Positions 16,774 through 24,225 of a DNA stretch of 56,348 bases are shown piece by piece. This stretch comes from JBJENW01 sp051880395 (lineage in GTDB: Bacteria; Bacillota; Clostridia; Lachnospirales; Lachnospiraceae), in contig JBJENW010000201.1 of assembly GCA_051880395.1 (NCBI GenBank), positions 1 to 56,348 of the forward strand, given 5' to 3'. Positions within the stretch are counted from its first letter, which is position 1. Each line of letters starts with the position of its first letter. The notes beneath the pieces are model-generated. The model was not told where the DNA came from. It saw nothing but the letters and a program-made list of their open reading frames with translations, and searched no databases. The position numbers were made by a program, and so were the translations under genes.

Positions 16774-17619
16774 ATGCCACAGATTATCGATGGAAAAAAG
16801 ATTTCAAAAGAAATCAAAGATGAATTAAAAGAGCAGGCAGCTACATTAAAAGCACAGGGAAAAACAGGTACACTTGCTGTCATACAGGTTGGAGACGACC
16901 CGGCATCGAGCGTATATGTACGCAATAAAAAACGCGGATGCGAATATATCGGAATCGGTTCTGCATCTTACGAGCTTCCAGAGAATACATCAGAAGAAGA
17001 GTTGCTGAAACTGATCGCTGAATTAAACGAAAAGAAAGATATCTGCGGAATTCTTGTGCAGCTGCCGCTTCCAAAGCATATTAATGAGGAAAAAGTGCTG
17101 CTTGCAATTGACCCGAAAAAAGACGTAGACGGATTTCATCCGACCAGCGTTGGAAATTTATGCATTGGAAAAGAAGGGTTTGTTTCTTGTACACCGGCCG
17201 GCGTGATTCAGTTATTGAAACGTTCTGGTGTAGAAATTGACGGAAAACGCTGCGTGGTTGTAGGACGTAGTAATATCGTCGGAAAACCGATGGCAATTTT
17301 AATGCTCCGTGAGAATGCGACCGTAACGATCGCACATTCCCATACAGAAAATCTGAAGGAACTTTGCCGGGAAGCAGATATCCTGATCGTTGCAATTGGT
17401 AAACCGAAATTTATCGACGCATCTTATGTCAAAGAAGGTGCGGTCGTTATTGATGTAGGCATTCACCGAAACGCTGAAAACAAACTTTGCGGGGATGTGG
17501 ATTATGATTCTGTGGCACCACACACGTCTGCGATCACACCGGTTCCCGGCGGTGTAGGACCTATGACAATTGCGATGCTGATGAGCAACTGCGTAAAATC
17601 TATTAGTTTAGGAGAATAA
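16774..17619 (+). CDS. folD: Bifunctional methylene-THF dehydrogenase / methenyl-THF cyclohydrolase
   Basis: Interconverts 10-formyl-, methenyl- and methylene-THF using NADP(H), working directly after Fhs. The 281 residues show the substrate-site helix YVRNKKRGCEYIG with its Lys, the ILVQLPLPKHI loop, and PKKDVDGFHPTSVGNL. The Rossmann signature VVVGRSNIVGKPMAILM and the C-terminal TPVPGGVGPMTIAMLM follow. An ATG at 16768 is also in frame, but AGAAGGA ends one base before it and is 6-7 nt before the ATG at 16774, which is preferred. Confidence 0.96.
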   Translation: MPQIIDGKKISKEIKDELKEQAATLKAQGKTGTLAVIQVGDDPASSVYVRNKKRGCEYIGIGSASYELPENTSEEELLKLIAELNEKKDICGILVQLPLPKHINEEKVLLAIDPKKDVDGFHPTSVGNLCIGKEGFVSCTPAGVIQLLKRSGVEIDGKRCVVVGRSNIVGKPMAILMLRENATVTIAHSHTENLKELCREADILIVAIGKPKFIDASYVKEGAVVIDVGIHRNAENKLCGDVDYDSVAPHTSAITPVPGGVGPMTIAMLMSNCVKSISLGE

Positions 17620-17627
17620 ACACGAGT

Positions 17628-18617
17628 ATGAAATGTGCATATTGTGGAACGGAGATAGAATTGGGAAGTTCCTATTGCCCACATTGTGGAAAAGAAGTTC
17701 AGATTGTTTCGGAGACCTCTGTATTTGAAGATGATATTTTGCAGAGTATGCTGGATGGAGAAAGAGATTTAAATGATCCTGATGTTAAGAAGAAGCCCAC
17801 TTCGTCTGCTCCCGCCAAGCAAGATATGGTTGCAAAAGTGCGTGGTGAACGTGCAGCTGAAAAGGAAAAAAAGCAGTCGGAGAAAAGTAAGAAAAAAGAA
17901 AAAGGCTTAAATATAATTCTAGTGTTGTTTACCGTTCTTGTTGTTGTGGCAATTATAGTTGCAGTGAAGTTTAAAATCGACTACGATCATGCACATGACT
18001 TTGATTATCAGTATCAAAAAGGACAGGAAATAGAAAAAACAGGAAATCGCAGTGAGGCGATGAAATTTTATGAAAATGCGCTGACTTTGGATCAGAATAA
18101 TACGGACGTTCGGTTTAAACTGGCAGCCCTTTACGAGACAAAGCAGGAGGATGATAAGGCAAAACAGCTCTTAGAAGAAATCATCGTCTTGGATAAAACA
18201 AATACAGAAGCTTATGAGGCGTTGATCGCTTTGTATGAGAAGAAAAAAGATTATGATGCGATTCTTTCATTGAAAAATGTCGCAGAGCCAAGTGATACAA
18301 AGACGCTGGCGCTTTTTGACGATTATGTTGTGGCGGATCCTGAATTTACTGTTTCGGAAGGAACTTACAATGAAGATTTTGATGTGGTGATTGAGGCAGA
18401 TGTCGGCTGTGATGTTTATTATTCCATGGATGGAAGCTCTCCGCAAAAAGGCGGGATTTTATATAACGGAAGTATTCCACTGGATAAAGAAGGCGTGTAT
18501 ACGATTCAAGCAATTGCAAAAGATGAACGTGGAATATACAGTGAGGTGACAACGGTCCATTATACAATTGATTATGATGCGAAAAGTGAATCTCCTCTGA
18601 AAAGTTTCGATGATTAA
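17628..18617 (+). CDS. Zinc-ribbon, single-pass TPR protein with chitobiase-C-like domain
   Basis: A 329-residue protein with clear modules and no known function. A zinc ribbon with Cys3, Cys6, Cys17 and Cys20 (CAYC and CPHC) opens the protein. A Lys/Glu-rich linker follows (about 50-92), then one membrane segment (about 94-114). The outside part holds two to three TPR-like helical pairs (about 125-225) and a beta-sandwich (about 238-316) with VYYSMDGSSP and YTIQAIAKDERGIYSEV. That last region resembles the chitobiase/beta-hexosaminidase C-terminal (Ig-like) domain. With the zinc ribbon inside and TPR outside, it could sense or scaffold envelope proteins, which is inference. It starts 9 nt after folD. 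Confidence 0.8.
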   Translation: MKCAYCGTEIELGSSYCPHCGKEVQIVSETSVFEDDILQSMLDGERDLNDPDVKKKPTSSAPAKQDMVAKVRGERAAEKEKKQSEKSKKKEKGLNIILVLFTVLVVVAIIVAVKFKIDYDHAHDFDYQYQKGQEIEKTGNRSEAMKFYENALTLDQNNTDVRFKLAALYETKQEDDKAKQLLEEIIVLDKTNTEAYEALIALYEKKKDYDAILSLKNVAEPSDTKTLALFDDYVVADPEFTVSEGTYNEDFDVVIEADVGCDVYYSMDGSSPQKGGILYNGSIPLDKEGVYTIQAIAKDERGIYSEVTTVHYTIDYDAKSESPLKSFDD

Positions 18618-18635
18618 ATGGTGCTGTCATGCACA

Positions 18636-18674
18636 AAAAACGCTGTTGTCTGAAGAAAAGACAACAGCGTTTTT
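18636..18674. terminator. Bidirectional terminator between convergent genes
   Basis: A perfect 16-bp stem (AAAAACGCTGTTGTCT at 18636-18651 with 18659-18674) around a 7-nt loop has A and T runs on the outside, so it works in both directions. It overlaps the last bases of the minus-strand gene. Confidence 0.9.
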
Positions 18675-19167
18675 AAGGAAATAGTGTTTGAATCAGTGTG
18701 TCCGTCAGCAAATTCAAGCTGGCATCGGGCAGAAAATCGGATTGTGATCGAAGTTGTTCCAATATAAAATGGCTGCGCAAAAGGAATGCATCATCTGGCA
18801 ATGGATGGTGTATAGAAAAACCAAGAGCCACATCAATTTGCTGTGCGGAAAAATGGTCCAGAAACCATGCAAATAATCGTTTTAATTCTGTCTCTTCTTT
18901 TTCGGACTCCTTTTTTAATCGACGTACTTTCAAACAAGAAAGCAGACCTTCTGCGAGAAAAAAAACAAATAATGTACTCATTGAGGAGAGAAAAAGCGTA
19001 TGTGTAAACGCTTCCATCGCAACATGAATAATATCGTTAAAAATCAATAAGCAGATAAGAAGCCCAATGATGCCGATCGTGCATAAAATCCATGCGGAAT
19101 TTTGTGTATCAGAAAGCTGTTTTGCTTTTGTACCAAAAGAGGGCAGTTTGTTATTATTTTTTCTCAT
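18673..19167 (-). CDS. Hypothetical membrane protein
   Basis: A 164-residue protein on the minus strand, convergent with the zinc-ribbon gene and divergent from rlmH. After a basic N-terminus (MRKNNNKLPSFGTKAKQ) come two hydrophobic segments (about 27-50 and 58-80), a short charged stretch (KVRRLKKESEKEETELKRL), and a helical soluble tail. The frame is open 32 codons further upstream, but AAAGGA lies 5 nt before the ATG at 19167, making that the better start. A promoter-like TATACT lies upstream on the same strand. I do not recognise the family. Confidence 0.65.
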   Translation of the reverse strand: MRKNNNKLPSFGTKAKQLSDTQNSAWILCTIGIIGLLICLLIFNDIIHVAMEAFTHTLFLSSMSTLFVFFLAEGLLSCLKVRRLKKESEKEETELKRLFAWFLDHFSAQQIDVALGFSIHHPLPDDAFLLRSHFILEQLRSQSDFLPDASLNLLTDTLIQTLFP

Positions 19168-19280
19168 AAAAATCCTTTCATGGTATAAAAATGATTCTGC
19201 ATAAAATCTTACATGTTTCAGTGACTGCAGTAATAGTATACGAAATTTTATAACAGAAAACAAGAAAAACAGGAGGATTT

Positions 19281-19760
19281 ATGAAAATTACACTCTTAAC
19301 AGTTGGAAAGGTCAAAGAAAAATTTTATCAACAGGCCATCATGGAATTTGAAAAACGGTTGTCAAAGTATTGTACGCTTTCCATTATTGAAGTAGCGGAT
19401 GAAAAAACACCAGATCACGCAAGCGAGCTTGAACAGAAAAAAATTAAAGAGACCGAAGGGGAACGCCTTTTGAAACATATTCGAGAGGATGCATATGTCT
19501 GTGTTCTTTCGATTGACGGAAAACAGCTCGATTCCGTAGAACTATCAAAAAAAATCGAACAGATTGGGATTCATGGAACAAATCATATTCAATTTGTGAT
19601 CGGAGGCTCCTTGGGATTGTCACCGGAAGTATTAAAAAAAGCGGATTTTGAGTTGAGTTTTTCAAAAATGACATTTCCGCACCAGCTGATGCGTGTCATC
19701 TTACTAGAACAAATCTACCGGAGCTTTCGAATTATGAAAAATGAACCGTATCACAAATAG
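19281..19760 (+). CDS. rlmH: 23S rRNA (pseudouridine-1915-N3)-methyltransferase RlmH
   Basis: A SPOUT methyltransferase that methylates pseudouridine 1915 in helix 69 of 23S rRNA on the assembled 70S ribosome. The 159 residues match the family length. The SAM-binding knot is present as FVIGGSLGLSPEVL (about 104-117), followed by LSFSKMTFPHQLMRVILLEQIYRSF and the terminal YHK. CAGGAGG lies just before the ATG. Confidence 0.96.
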   Translation: MKITLLTVGKVKEKFYQQAIMEFEKRLSKYCTLSIIEVADEKTPDHASELEQKKIKETEGERLLKHIREDAYVCVLSIDGKQLDSVELSKKIEQIGIHGTNHIQFVIGGSLGLSPEVLKKADFELSFSKMTFPHQLMRVILLEQIYRSFRIMKNEPYHK

Positions 19761-19765
19761 AAGAG

Positions 19766-19793
19766 GCATAGAGTTACGTTTTTTTCATAAACT
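19766..19793 (+). promoter_or_regulatory. Possible sigma-E-type promoter of yqfC
   Basis: GCATAG (19766-19771), a 14-nt spacer and CATAAACT (19786-19793) loosely resemble the sigma-E boxes that drive yqfC in Bacillus subtilis. The predicted start would fall almost on the ATG at 19799, which itself has no ribosome site. Weak evidence. Confidence 0.25.
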
Positions 19794-19798
19794 GTAAT

Positions 19799-20080
19799 AT
19801 GCAGAATAAAAAATTAGCACAAATGCAGGCGCAGATGGTAGAAACATTAGAACTCCCAAAGGATATTGTATATGGTGCGGCAATCTTAACAGTGACTGGG
19901 CAGAGTGAAATTCTGGTAGAAAACCAAAAAGGAATTTTAGAATACACAACCGAATGTATCCGCCTGCAGGTGAAAGACTGTCAGTTAAAGATTGAGGGCC
20001 GCAATCTGACGATTCCATATTACACTGCGGACGAAATGCGCATTACCGGCGTGATTTCCAGTATAATTTTTCAATCATAA
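19799..20080 (+). CDS. yqfC: Sporulation protein YqfC
   Basis: A 93-residue YabP/YqfC-family protein. In Bacillus the gene belongs to the mother-cell sigma-E regulon and its exact role is unknown. The family pattern is visible: LPKDIVYGAAILTVTGQSEILVEN (shown as its parts LPKDIVYGAA and LTVTGQSEILVEN), then GILEYTTECIRLQ and ITGVISSIIF at the end. Gene order yqfC-yqfD-phoH matches Bacillus and supports the call. The ATG at 19799 lacks a clear Shine-Dalgarno. Internal ATGs at 19826 and 19838 do not have one either. Confidence 0.88.
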   Translation: MQNKKLAQMQAQMVETLELPKDIVYGAAILTVTGQSEILVENQKGILEYTTECIRLQVKDCQLKIEGRNLTIPYYTADEMRITGVISSIIFQS

Positions 20081-20089
20081 AGGAGCGCT

Positions 20090-21352
20090 ATGTTTTTTTC
20101 GTTTACCCGTTTTTTTCGTGGGTATCTGCGCGTAAAAATCAGCGGGCCTTCCCCCGAACGATTCCTAAATCTCTGCAGTCATTATGATATGCTCATCTGG
20201 AATCTGCAACGAAGTCCCGACGGATATGAATTTTTTATTAGCCTGCCCGCTTTTTTTTCACTAAAACCACTCTTAAAAAAAACACGGACAACGATTCATG
20301 TGCAAAGACGGTTTGGCCTGCCTTTTTTCCTGAAACGTTATCAGAAGCGGAAAATGTTTTTCATTGGAATCGGTTTCTGTTGTCTTTTGCTTTATATCAG
20401 CAGCGGGTATTTGTGGAGGATCACGATTGAAGGCAACAGGATTCATTCAGAGGAAACTCTGCGACGTTATCTTGCAAAAGTTGGTGTTTCATGCGGGGTA
20501 TGCCAAAACAAACTGGATTGTGAAAAACTCGAAGAGCAGCTTCGACTGACATATCCGGATATTATATGGGTATCTGCGCGGTTAAAGGGAACGCATCTGT
20601 ATCTGGAAATAAAAGAAAATATGACAGCGGCACAATCTATCGAAAATTCGACAGAAACCGATTCACAGACCGGATATGACCTGGTTGCGCCATATGCAGG
20701 AAAAGTTGTAAAGATCGTCACACGAAGTGGAACACCAAAGATAAATATTGGCGATAAAGTAAAGAAAGGAAGTGTTTTCATCAGCGGGGCGCTGCCGATT
20801 TTAAATGATTCCGGAGAACTGGATCATTATGATTATACCAAGGCGGATGGGGATGTTTATGTGGAACGGACACTGCACTATCGAAATTCGTTTTCGTTAA
20901 AACAAAAGCAAAAAGTTTACGATGAAAAACCCAAAAACGTCTACAGCTGCAAAATATGTCAATTTACTTTTTCATTTCCGTTTTGGAAAAAACAATCCTC
21001 TTCGACAGAAGTAACGGCACAGACGAAACAGCTTCATTTGATGAATGACTTTTATCTTCCGGTCTGGCTGGAACATAAATCAGTCCAAAAGTACCATTTA
21101 AAAACGGTTTCCTATAGCAAAAAACAGGCGGAAACAAAGGCAAAACAGAATCTTGAAATATTTTTAAGGAAATTGCAGAAAAAAAATGTGGAAATATTAC
21201 AAAAAAATGTTATGATAGATAGTGGAAATGGTATGTGTCAATGTAAAGGAACACTTCGTGTCATGGAAAAAGTCGGCATATACCAAAAAAATACCGAAAA
21301 AAAGCAGGACGAAAGGCAAATAGTAGATGAGTTTAACGGAAACGATACTTAA
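20090..21352 (+). CDS. yqfD: Sporulation protein YqfD
   Basis: A 420-residue membrane protein of the YqfD family, required for efficient sporulation in Bacillus. An N-terminal cytoplasmic region (about 1-88; RGYLRVKISGPSPERFLNLC) precedes one membrane helix (about 92-110). The large extracellular part includes a POTRA-like stretch (ITIEGNRIHSEETLRRYL), the TYPDIIWVSARLKGTHLYLEIKE pattern (as TYPDIIWVSARLKG and LYLEIKE), and VAPYAGKVVKIVTRSGTP. AAAGGAG precedes the ATG. Its 3' end overlaps phoH by 26 nt, implying translational coupling. Confidence 0.92.
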   Translation: MFFSFTRFFRGYLRVKISGPSPERFLNLCSHYDMLIWNLQRSPDGYEFFISLPAFFSLKPLLKKTRTTIHVQRRFGLPFFLKRYQKRKMFFIGIGFCCLLLYISSGYLWRITIEGNRIHSEETLRRYLAKVGVSCGVCQNKLDCEKLEEQLRLTYPDIIWVSARLKGTHLYLEIKENMTAAQSIENSTETDSQTGYDLVAPYAGKVVKIVTRSGTPKINIGDKVKKGSVFISGALPILNDSGELDHYDYTKADGDVYVERTLHYRNSFSLKQKQKVYDEKPKNVYSCKICQFTFSFPFWKKQSSSTEVTAQTKQLHLMNDFYLPVWLEHKSVQKYHLKTVSYSKKQAETKAKQNLEIFLRKLQKKNVEILQKNVMIDSGNGMCQCKGTLRVMEKVGIYQKNTEKKQDERQIVDEFNGNDT

Positions 21353-22334
21353 TATTCCAACTGAGCACATGGCAAATGTATTTGGACAATGCGATTCCTA
21401 TATTAAAATTATCGAGCGCACTTTAAATGTCACAGTCGTGATGCGCGGGGACAGCATGAAAATACTTGGCCAGGAAACGAATATAAACAGCGCGATGCGC
21501 GTGTTTGATCAGCTGATCGAACTTTCCAAGCGTGGAAATGAGATTACACAGCAAAATGTCGAATATGCATTGACGCTGGCAAAAGACTCCAAAGAATCTT
21601 CCATTGTAGAGATTGATAATGATCTGATCTGTCATACGATCAACGGGAAACCAGTCAAACCGAAAACTCTGGGACAAAAAAAATATGTGGATGAGATTCG
21701 GAAAAAAATGATCGTATTTGGTTTGGGACCTGCGGGTACCGGAAAAACCTATCTTGCAATGGCGATGGCCATTACAGCTTTTAAGAATGAAGAAGTCGGA
21801 CGTATTATACTGACGCGTCCGGCGATCGAAGCTGGAGAAAAATTAGGATTTTTACCAGGGGACCTGCAGAGTAAGATTGATCCATATCTGCGTCCACTCT
21901 ATGATGCATTGTATCAGATCATGGGTGCGGATAGTTTTCAAAAAAATATGGAAAAGGGGTTGATCGAGGTGGCGCCGCTTGCCTATATGCGTGGGCGTAC
22001 CCTGGATAATGCATTCATTATTTTGGATGAAGCACAGAATACAACCCCGTCGCAGATGAAAATGTTTTTAACTAGAATTGGATTTGGCTCGAAAGTAGTT
22101 GTGACAGGCGACGCAACACAAAAAGATCTTTCGCCTGACACGAAATCCGGATTAGATGTCGCATTGCGTGTACTGCGAAATGTAGAGGAGATCGGTATCT
22201 GTCAGCTTTCCAGCAAAGACGTAGTACGGCATCCGCTGGTACAAAAAATAGTAAAGGCATATGAAGATTATGAGACGAAAACAGCCGATAGAGAACGAAA
22301 CAAAGAGAGAAGAAAACGTAGCAGTCGAAATTGA
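21327..22334 (+). CDS. phoH: PhoH family ATPase
   Basis: A 335-residue cytoplasmic P-loop protein. An N-terminal KH-like part (about 1-90) contains YIKIIERTLNVTVVMRGDSM. The ATPase core has Walker A GLGPAGTGKT (GPAGTGKT at about 134-141), the PhoH landmarks LTRPAIEAGEKLGFLPGDL and PLAYMRGRTL, Walker B AFIILDEAQNTTPSQMKMFLTR (as FIILDEAQNTTPSQMK), and VVTGDATQKDL. The family is linked to RNA metabolism and ribosome quality through its constant pairing with YbeY. Both neighbouring starts overlap this gene. Confidence 0.93.
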   Translation: MSLTETILNIPTEHMANVFGQCDSYIKIIERTLNVTVVMRGDSMKILGQETNINSAMRVFDQLIELSKRGNEITQQNVEYALTLAKDSKESSIVEIDNDLICHTINGKPVKPKTLGQKKYVDEIRKKMIVFGLGPAGTGKTYLAMAMAITAFKNEEVGRIILTRPAIEAGEKLGFLPGDLQSKIDPYLRPLYDALYQIMGADSFQKNMEKGLIEVAPLAYMRGRTLDNAFIILDEAQNTTPSQMKMFLTRIGFGSKVVVTGDATQKDLSPDTKSGLDVALRVLRNVEEIGICQLSSKDVVRHPLVQKIVKAYEDYETKTADRERNKERRKRSSRN

Positions 22335-23532
22335 TCAGAATGAGGAATTTAAAATTCCGGAAATAATGTCTAAACGGCGGCTTTGCATGTTTCTTTTGAT
22401 CGTTGTGGCAACAACGGTTTTATGCGTCGGATTGGCCGTATTGGCCAAGTGTTCTATATTGAAAATGTGTTTGTATCTGATGATTGAAGTTGTATTTCTA
22501 AGTATTTTTTTATACGGCGTAGAATTTGCAAGACTGCATAAAAAACTGTTATTAGGGAAAATCAATAAATATGAGCGAATTACGATTGTATGCGCGGCCA
22601 GCTGCTTTTTGACATTGGTTTCTTATTTTCTGCCAAGTTATACGGCACTGTTTGTTCCGATGGCAATCGCACTTGGTACGGTTGCAACAGAAGTGACTGC
22701 CTGCGCGTATATCGGATTTTTAAATTTACTGCTATGTATGATCGGGCAGCGGAGTATGGAAGAAATGGCAGCATATATGCTGCTGATCATACTGGCATCC
22801 CTGTTGGTTCCTGCGTTCGCAGATACAAAGCTTCAGAAAATTGCTGGGATTTTGTTGATTCTTGAAAATGAAATGGTTTTGATTCTCTTTTCTTTTTTGG
22901 AGTATGGATCGTTTCAGCCATTTGTGTGCATCACGAGCCTTCTCATTGCAGAAGCGGCAGCATACCTGATGCAGATGCCCAAACTTCGAAGAAGGATGTT
23001 TCCGGATTGGAGGACACAGGAGCAGATCGCATGTTTGGCGATCATTCAGGAATCGTACGAATTGGTAAAGGAAATGAAACAATATTCCAAGAAGGATTTT
23101 GAACATGCAAAAAAAGTATCCCAGATCGCATATCAATGTGCAGATTTCCTTCATGTCGATGCGCCGCTTGCCATGGCAGGCGGGTTTTATTACTGTGTTG
23201 GGCATCTGGAGGGGGAACCTTATATACAAAATGGTGTAGAATTAGCGGTATCGCTTGATTTTCCGGAAAATGTAACTCGTATTCTTTCCGAATACAACGG
23301 CGAGTTAAAAAAACCGTCTTCGAAAGAATCTGCCATTGTACATATCGTAAATTGTATTGTGACAGAAATCGAAAAAGTTCAAGAAAAAGAGACGGTATGG
23401 GATAACAAAATTTTGATCTACCAGGTATTTAATCAGTATTCCAATAGCGGAATTTACGATGAGTCAGGACTTAGCATTAACCAGTACCTGCGTCTGCGGG
23501 AGTTTCTGGCAAAAAAGGAGGAGATGTTTTGA
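22261..23532 (+). CDS. Degenerate PgpH-like 7TM-HD protein
   Basis: It sits exactly where pgpH/yqfF lies in other Firmicutes (phoH-pgpH-ybeY). PgpH hydrolyses cyclic di-AMP. The 423 residues keep hydrophobic membrane segments (about 40-235) and a helical C-terminal domain, but lack the large extracellular domain of PgpH (about 700 residues). The HD motif is lost. The segment aligned with YYHDIGK reads YYCVGHL (310-316), so the His-Asp metal pair is replaced by Cys-Val. One early His (H282 in EHAKKVSQIA) remains. The protein probably does not hydrolyse c-di-AMP, though it could bind it. Start ATG 22261 overlaps phoH by 74 nt; ATG 22270 is an alternative. Confidence 0.7.
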   Translation: MKIMRRKQPIENETKREENVAVEIDQNEEFKIPEIMSKRRLCMFLLIVVATTVLCVGLAVLAKCSILKMCLYLMIEVVFLSIFLYGVEFARLHKKLLLGKINKYERITIVCAASCFLTLVSYFLPSYTALFVPMAIALGTVATEVTACAYIGFLNLLLCMIGQRSMEEMAAYMLLIILASLLVPAFADTKLQKIAGILLILENEMVLILFSFLEYGSFQPFVCITSLLIAEAAAYLMQMPKLRRRMFPDWRTQEQIACLAIIQESYELVKEMKQYSKKDFEHAKKVSQIAYQCADFLHVDAPLAMAGGFYYCVGHLEGEPYIQNGVELAVSLDFPENVTRILSEYNGELKKPSSKESAIVHIVNCIVTEIEKVQEKETVWDNKILIYQVFNQYSNSGIYDESGLSINQYLRLREFLAKKEEMF

Positions 23533-24026
23533 CAGTACAGTTTGAAGAAGAAACTGCATGTGGGTTTCCTTTTTCTTATCAGGAAGTGGCACAGCAGGTA
23601 ATTGAAATGGCGATCGAAAAAGAGGGATTTCCCTATGAGGCGGAGATCAGTCTGACGATGACAGATGAGGATGGAATTCATGAGATCAATCGACAGTTTC
23701 GCCAGATTGACCGACCGACGGATGTGTTATCATTTCCGATGCTGGAGTATTTTGCACCGGGAATGTTTGATGGCATCGAAGAAGATGTGGAAGACAATTT
23801 TAATCCGGATACAGGAGAAGTTTTACTAGGAGATATTATCATCTGTGTACAAAAGGTAAAAGAGCAGGCAGAAAGTTATGGACATAGTGAGAAAAGAGAA
23901 TTTGCTTTTTTAGTTGCGCACAGTATGCTGCATCTGTTCGGGTACGATCACATGGAGCCAGAAGAGGCTGCAGTGATGGAACAGCACCAGCGGGATATTT
24001 TAGAAGCACTTGGAATTACAAGATAA
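23529..24026 (+). CDS. ybeY: Endoribonuclease YbeY (rRNA maturation factor)
   Basis: A metal-dependent RNase involved in 16S rRNA 3' maturation and ribosome quality control. The 165 residues show NRQFRQIDRPTDVLSFPM, GEVLLGDIIIC, and the zinc site HSMLHLFGYDHM (His, His and final His ligands). The start is TTG at 23529, four bases overlapping the previous stop, with AAGGAGGAG upstream. A 30-residue acidic stretch between LSFPM and GEVLLGD is a little longer than in the E. coli protein. Confidence 0.95.
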   Translation: MTVQFEEETACGFPFSYQEVAQQVIEMAIEKEGFPYEAEISLTMTDEDGIHEINRQFRQIDRPTDVLSFPMLEYFAPGMFDGIEEDVEDNFNPDTGEVLLGDIIICVQKVKEQAESYGHSEKREFAFLVAHSMLHLFGYDHMEPEEAAVMEQHQRDILEALGITR

Positions 24027-24037
24027 TGACAAATTTT

Positions 24038-24202
24038 AATGTTCTCTCGGAGTCTCTTTGTGTCTGATTTTGTGAGATGATTTTTTGTCAGATGTGCACA
24101 AATTTATGGGGCGTACGTGGAGCGTACATTGATTAAATTTGTGTGCATCTGGCGGAAAATCAGCCGCAAAAGCGGACGCAAGAGAGATTCCGAGAGAACA
24201 TT
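24038..24202 (+). promoter_or_regulatory. Large structured leader of the DUF3048 gene, copy 2 of a shared RNA domain
   Basis: An outer helix of 14 perfect base pairs joins AATGTTCTCTCGGA (24038-24051) and TCCGAGAGAACATT (24189-24202). TGATTTT (24064-24070) pairs with AAAATCA (24156-24162), and CCGC-AAAA-GCGG (24164-24175) forms a side hairpin. The core pairs CAGATGTGCACAAATTTA (24089-24106) with 24134-24151: 18 bp with two wobbles, capped by GTACG/CGTAC. The core matches the uppP leader at 11333-11410. No riboswitch class recognised. No good sigma-A promoter was found in front of it. Confidence 0.55.
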
Positions 24203-24225
24203 TTAGACAAACGGAGGGTTACAAG

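Noticed and set aside
24038..24202. 6S RNA, T-box or known riboswitch for the DUF3048 leader
   Set aside because: The T-box sequence is absent. The arrangement in a leader, with a matching core before uppP, does not fit 6S RNA. No known aptamer consensus was recognised.
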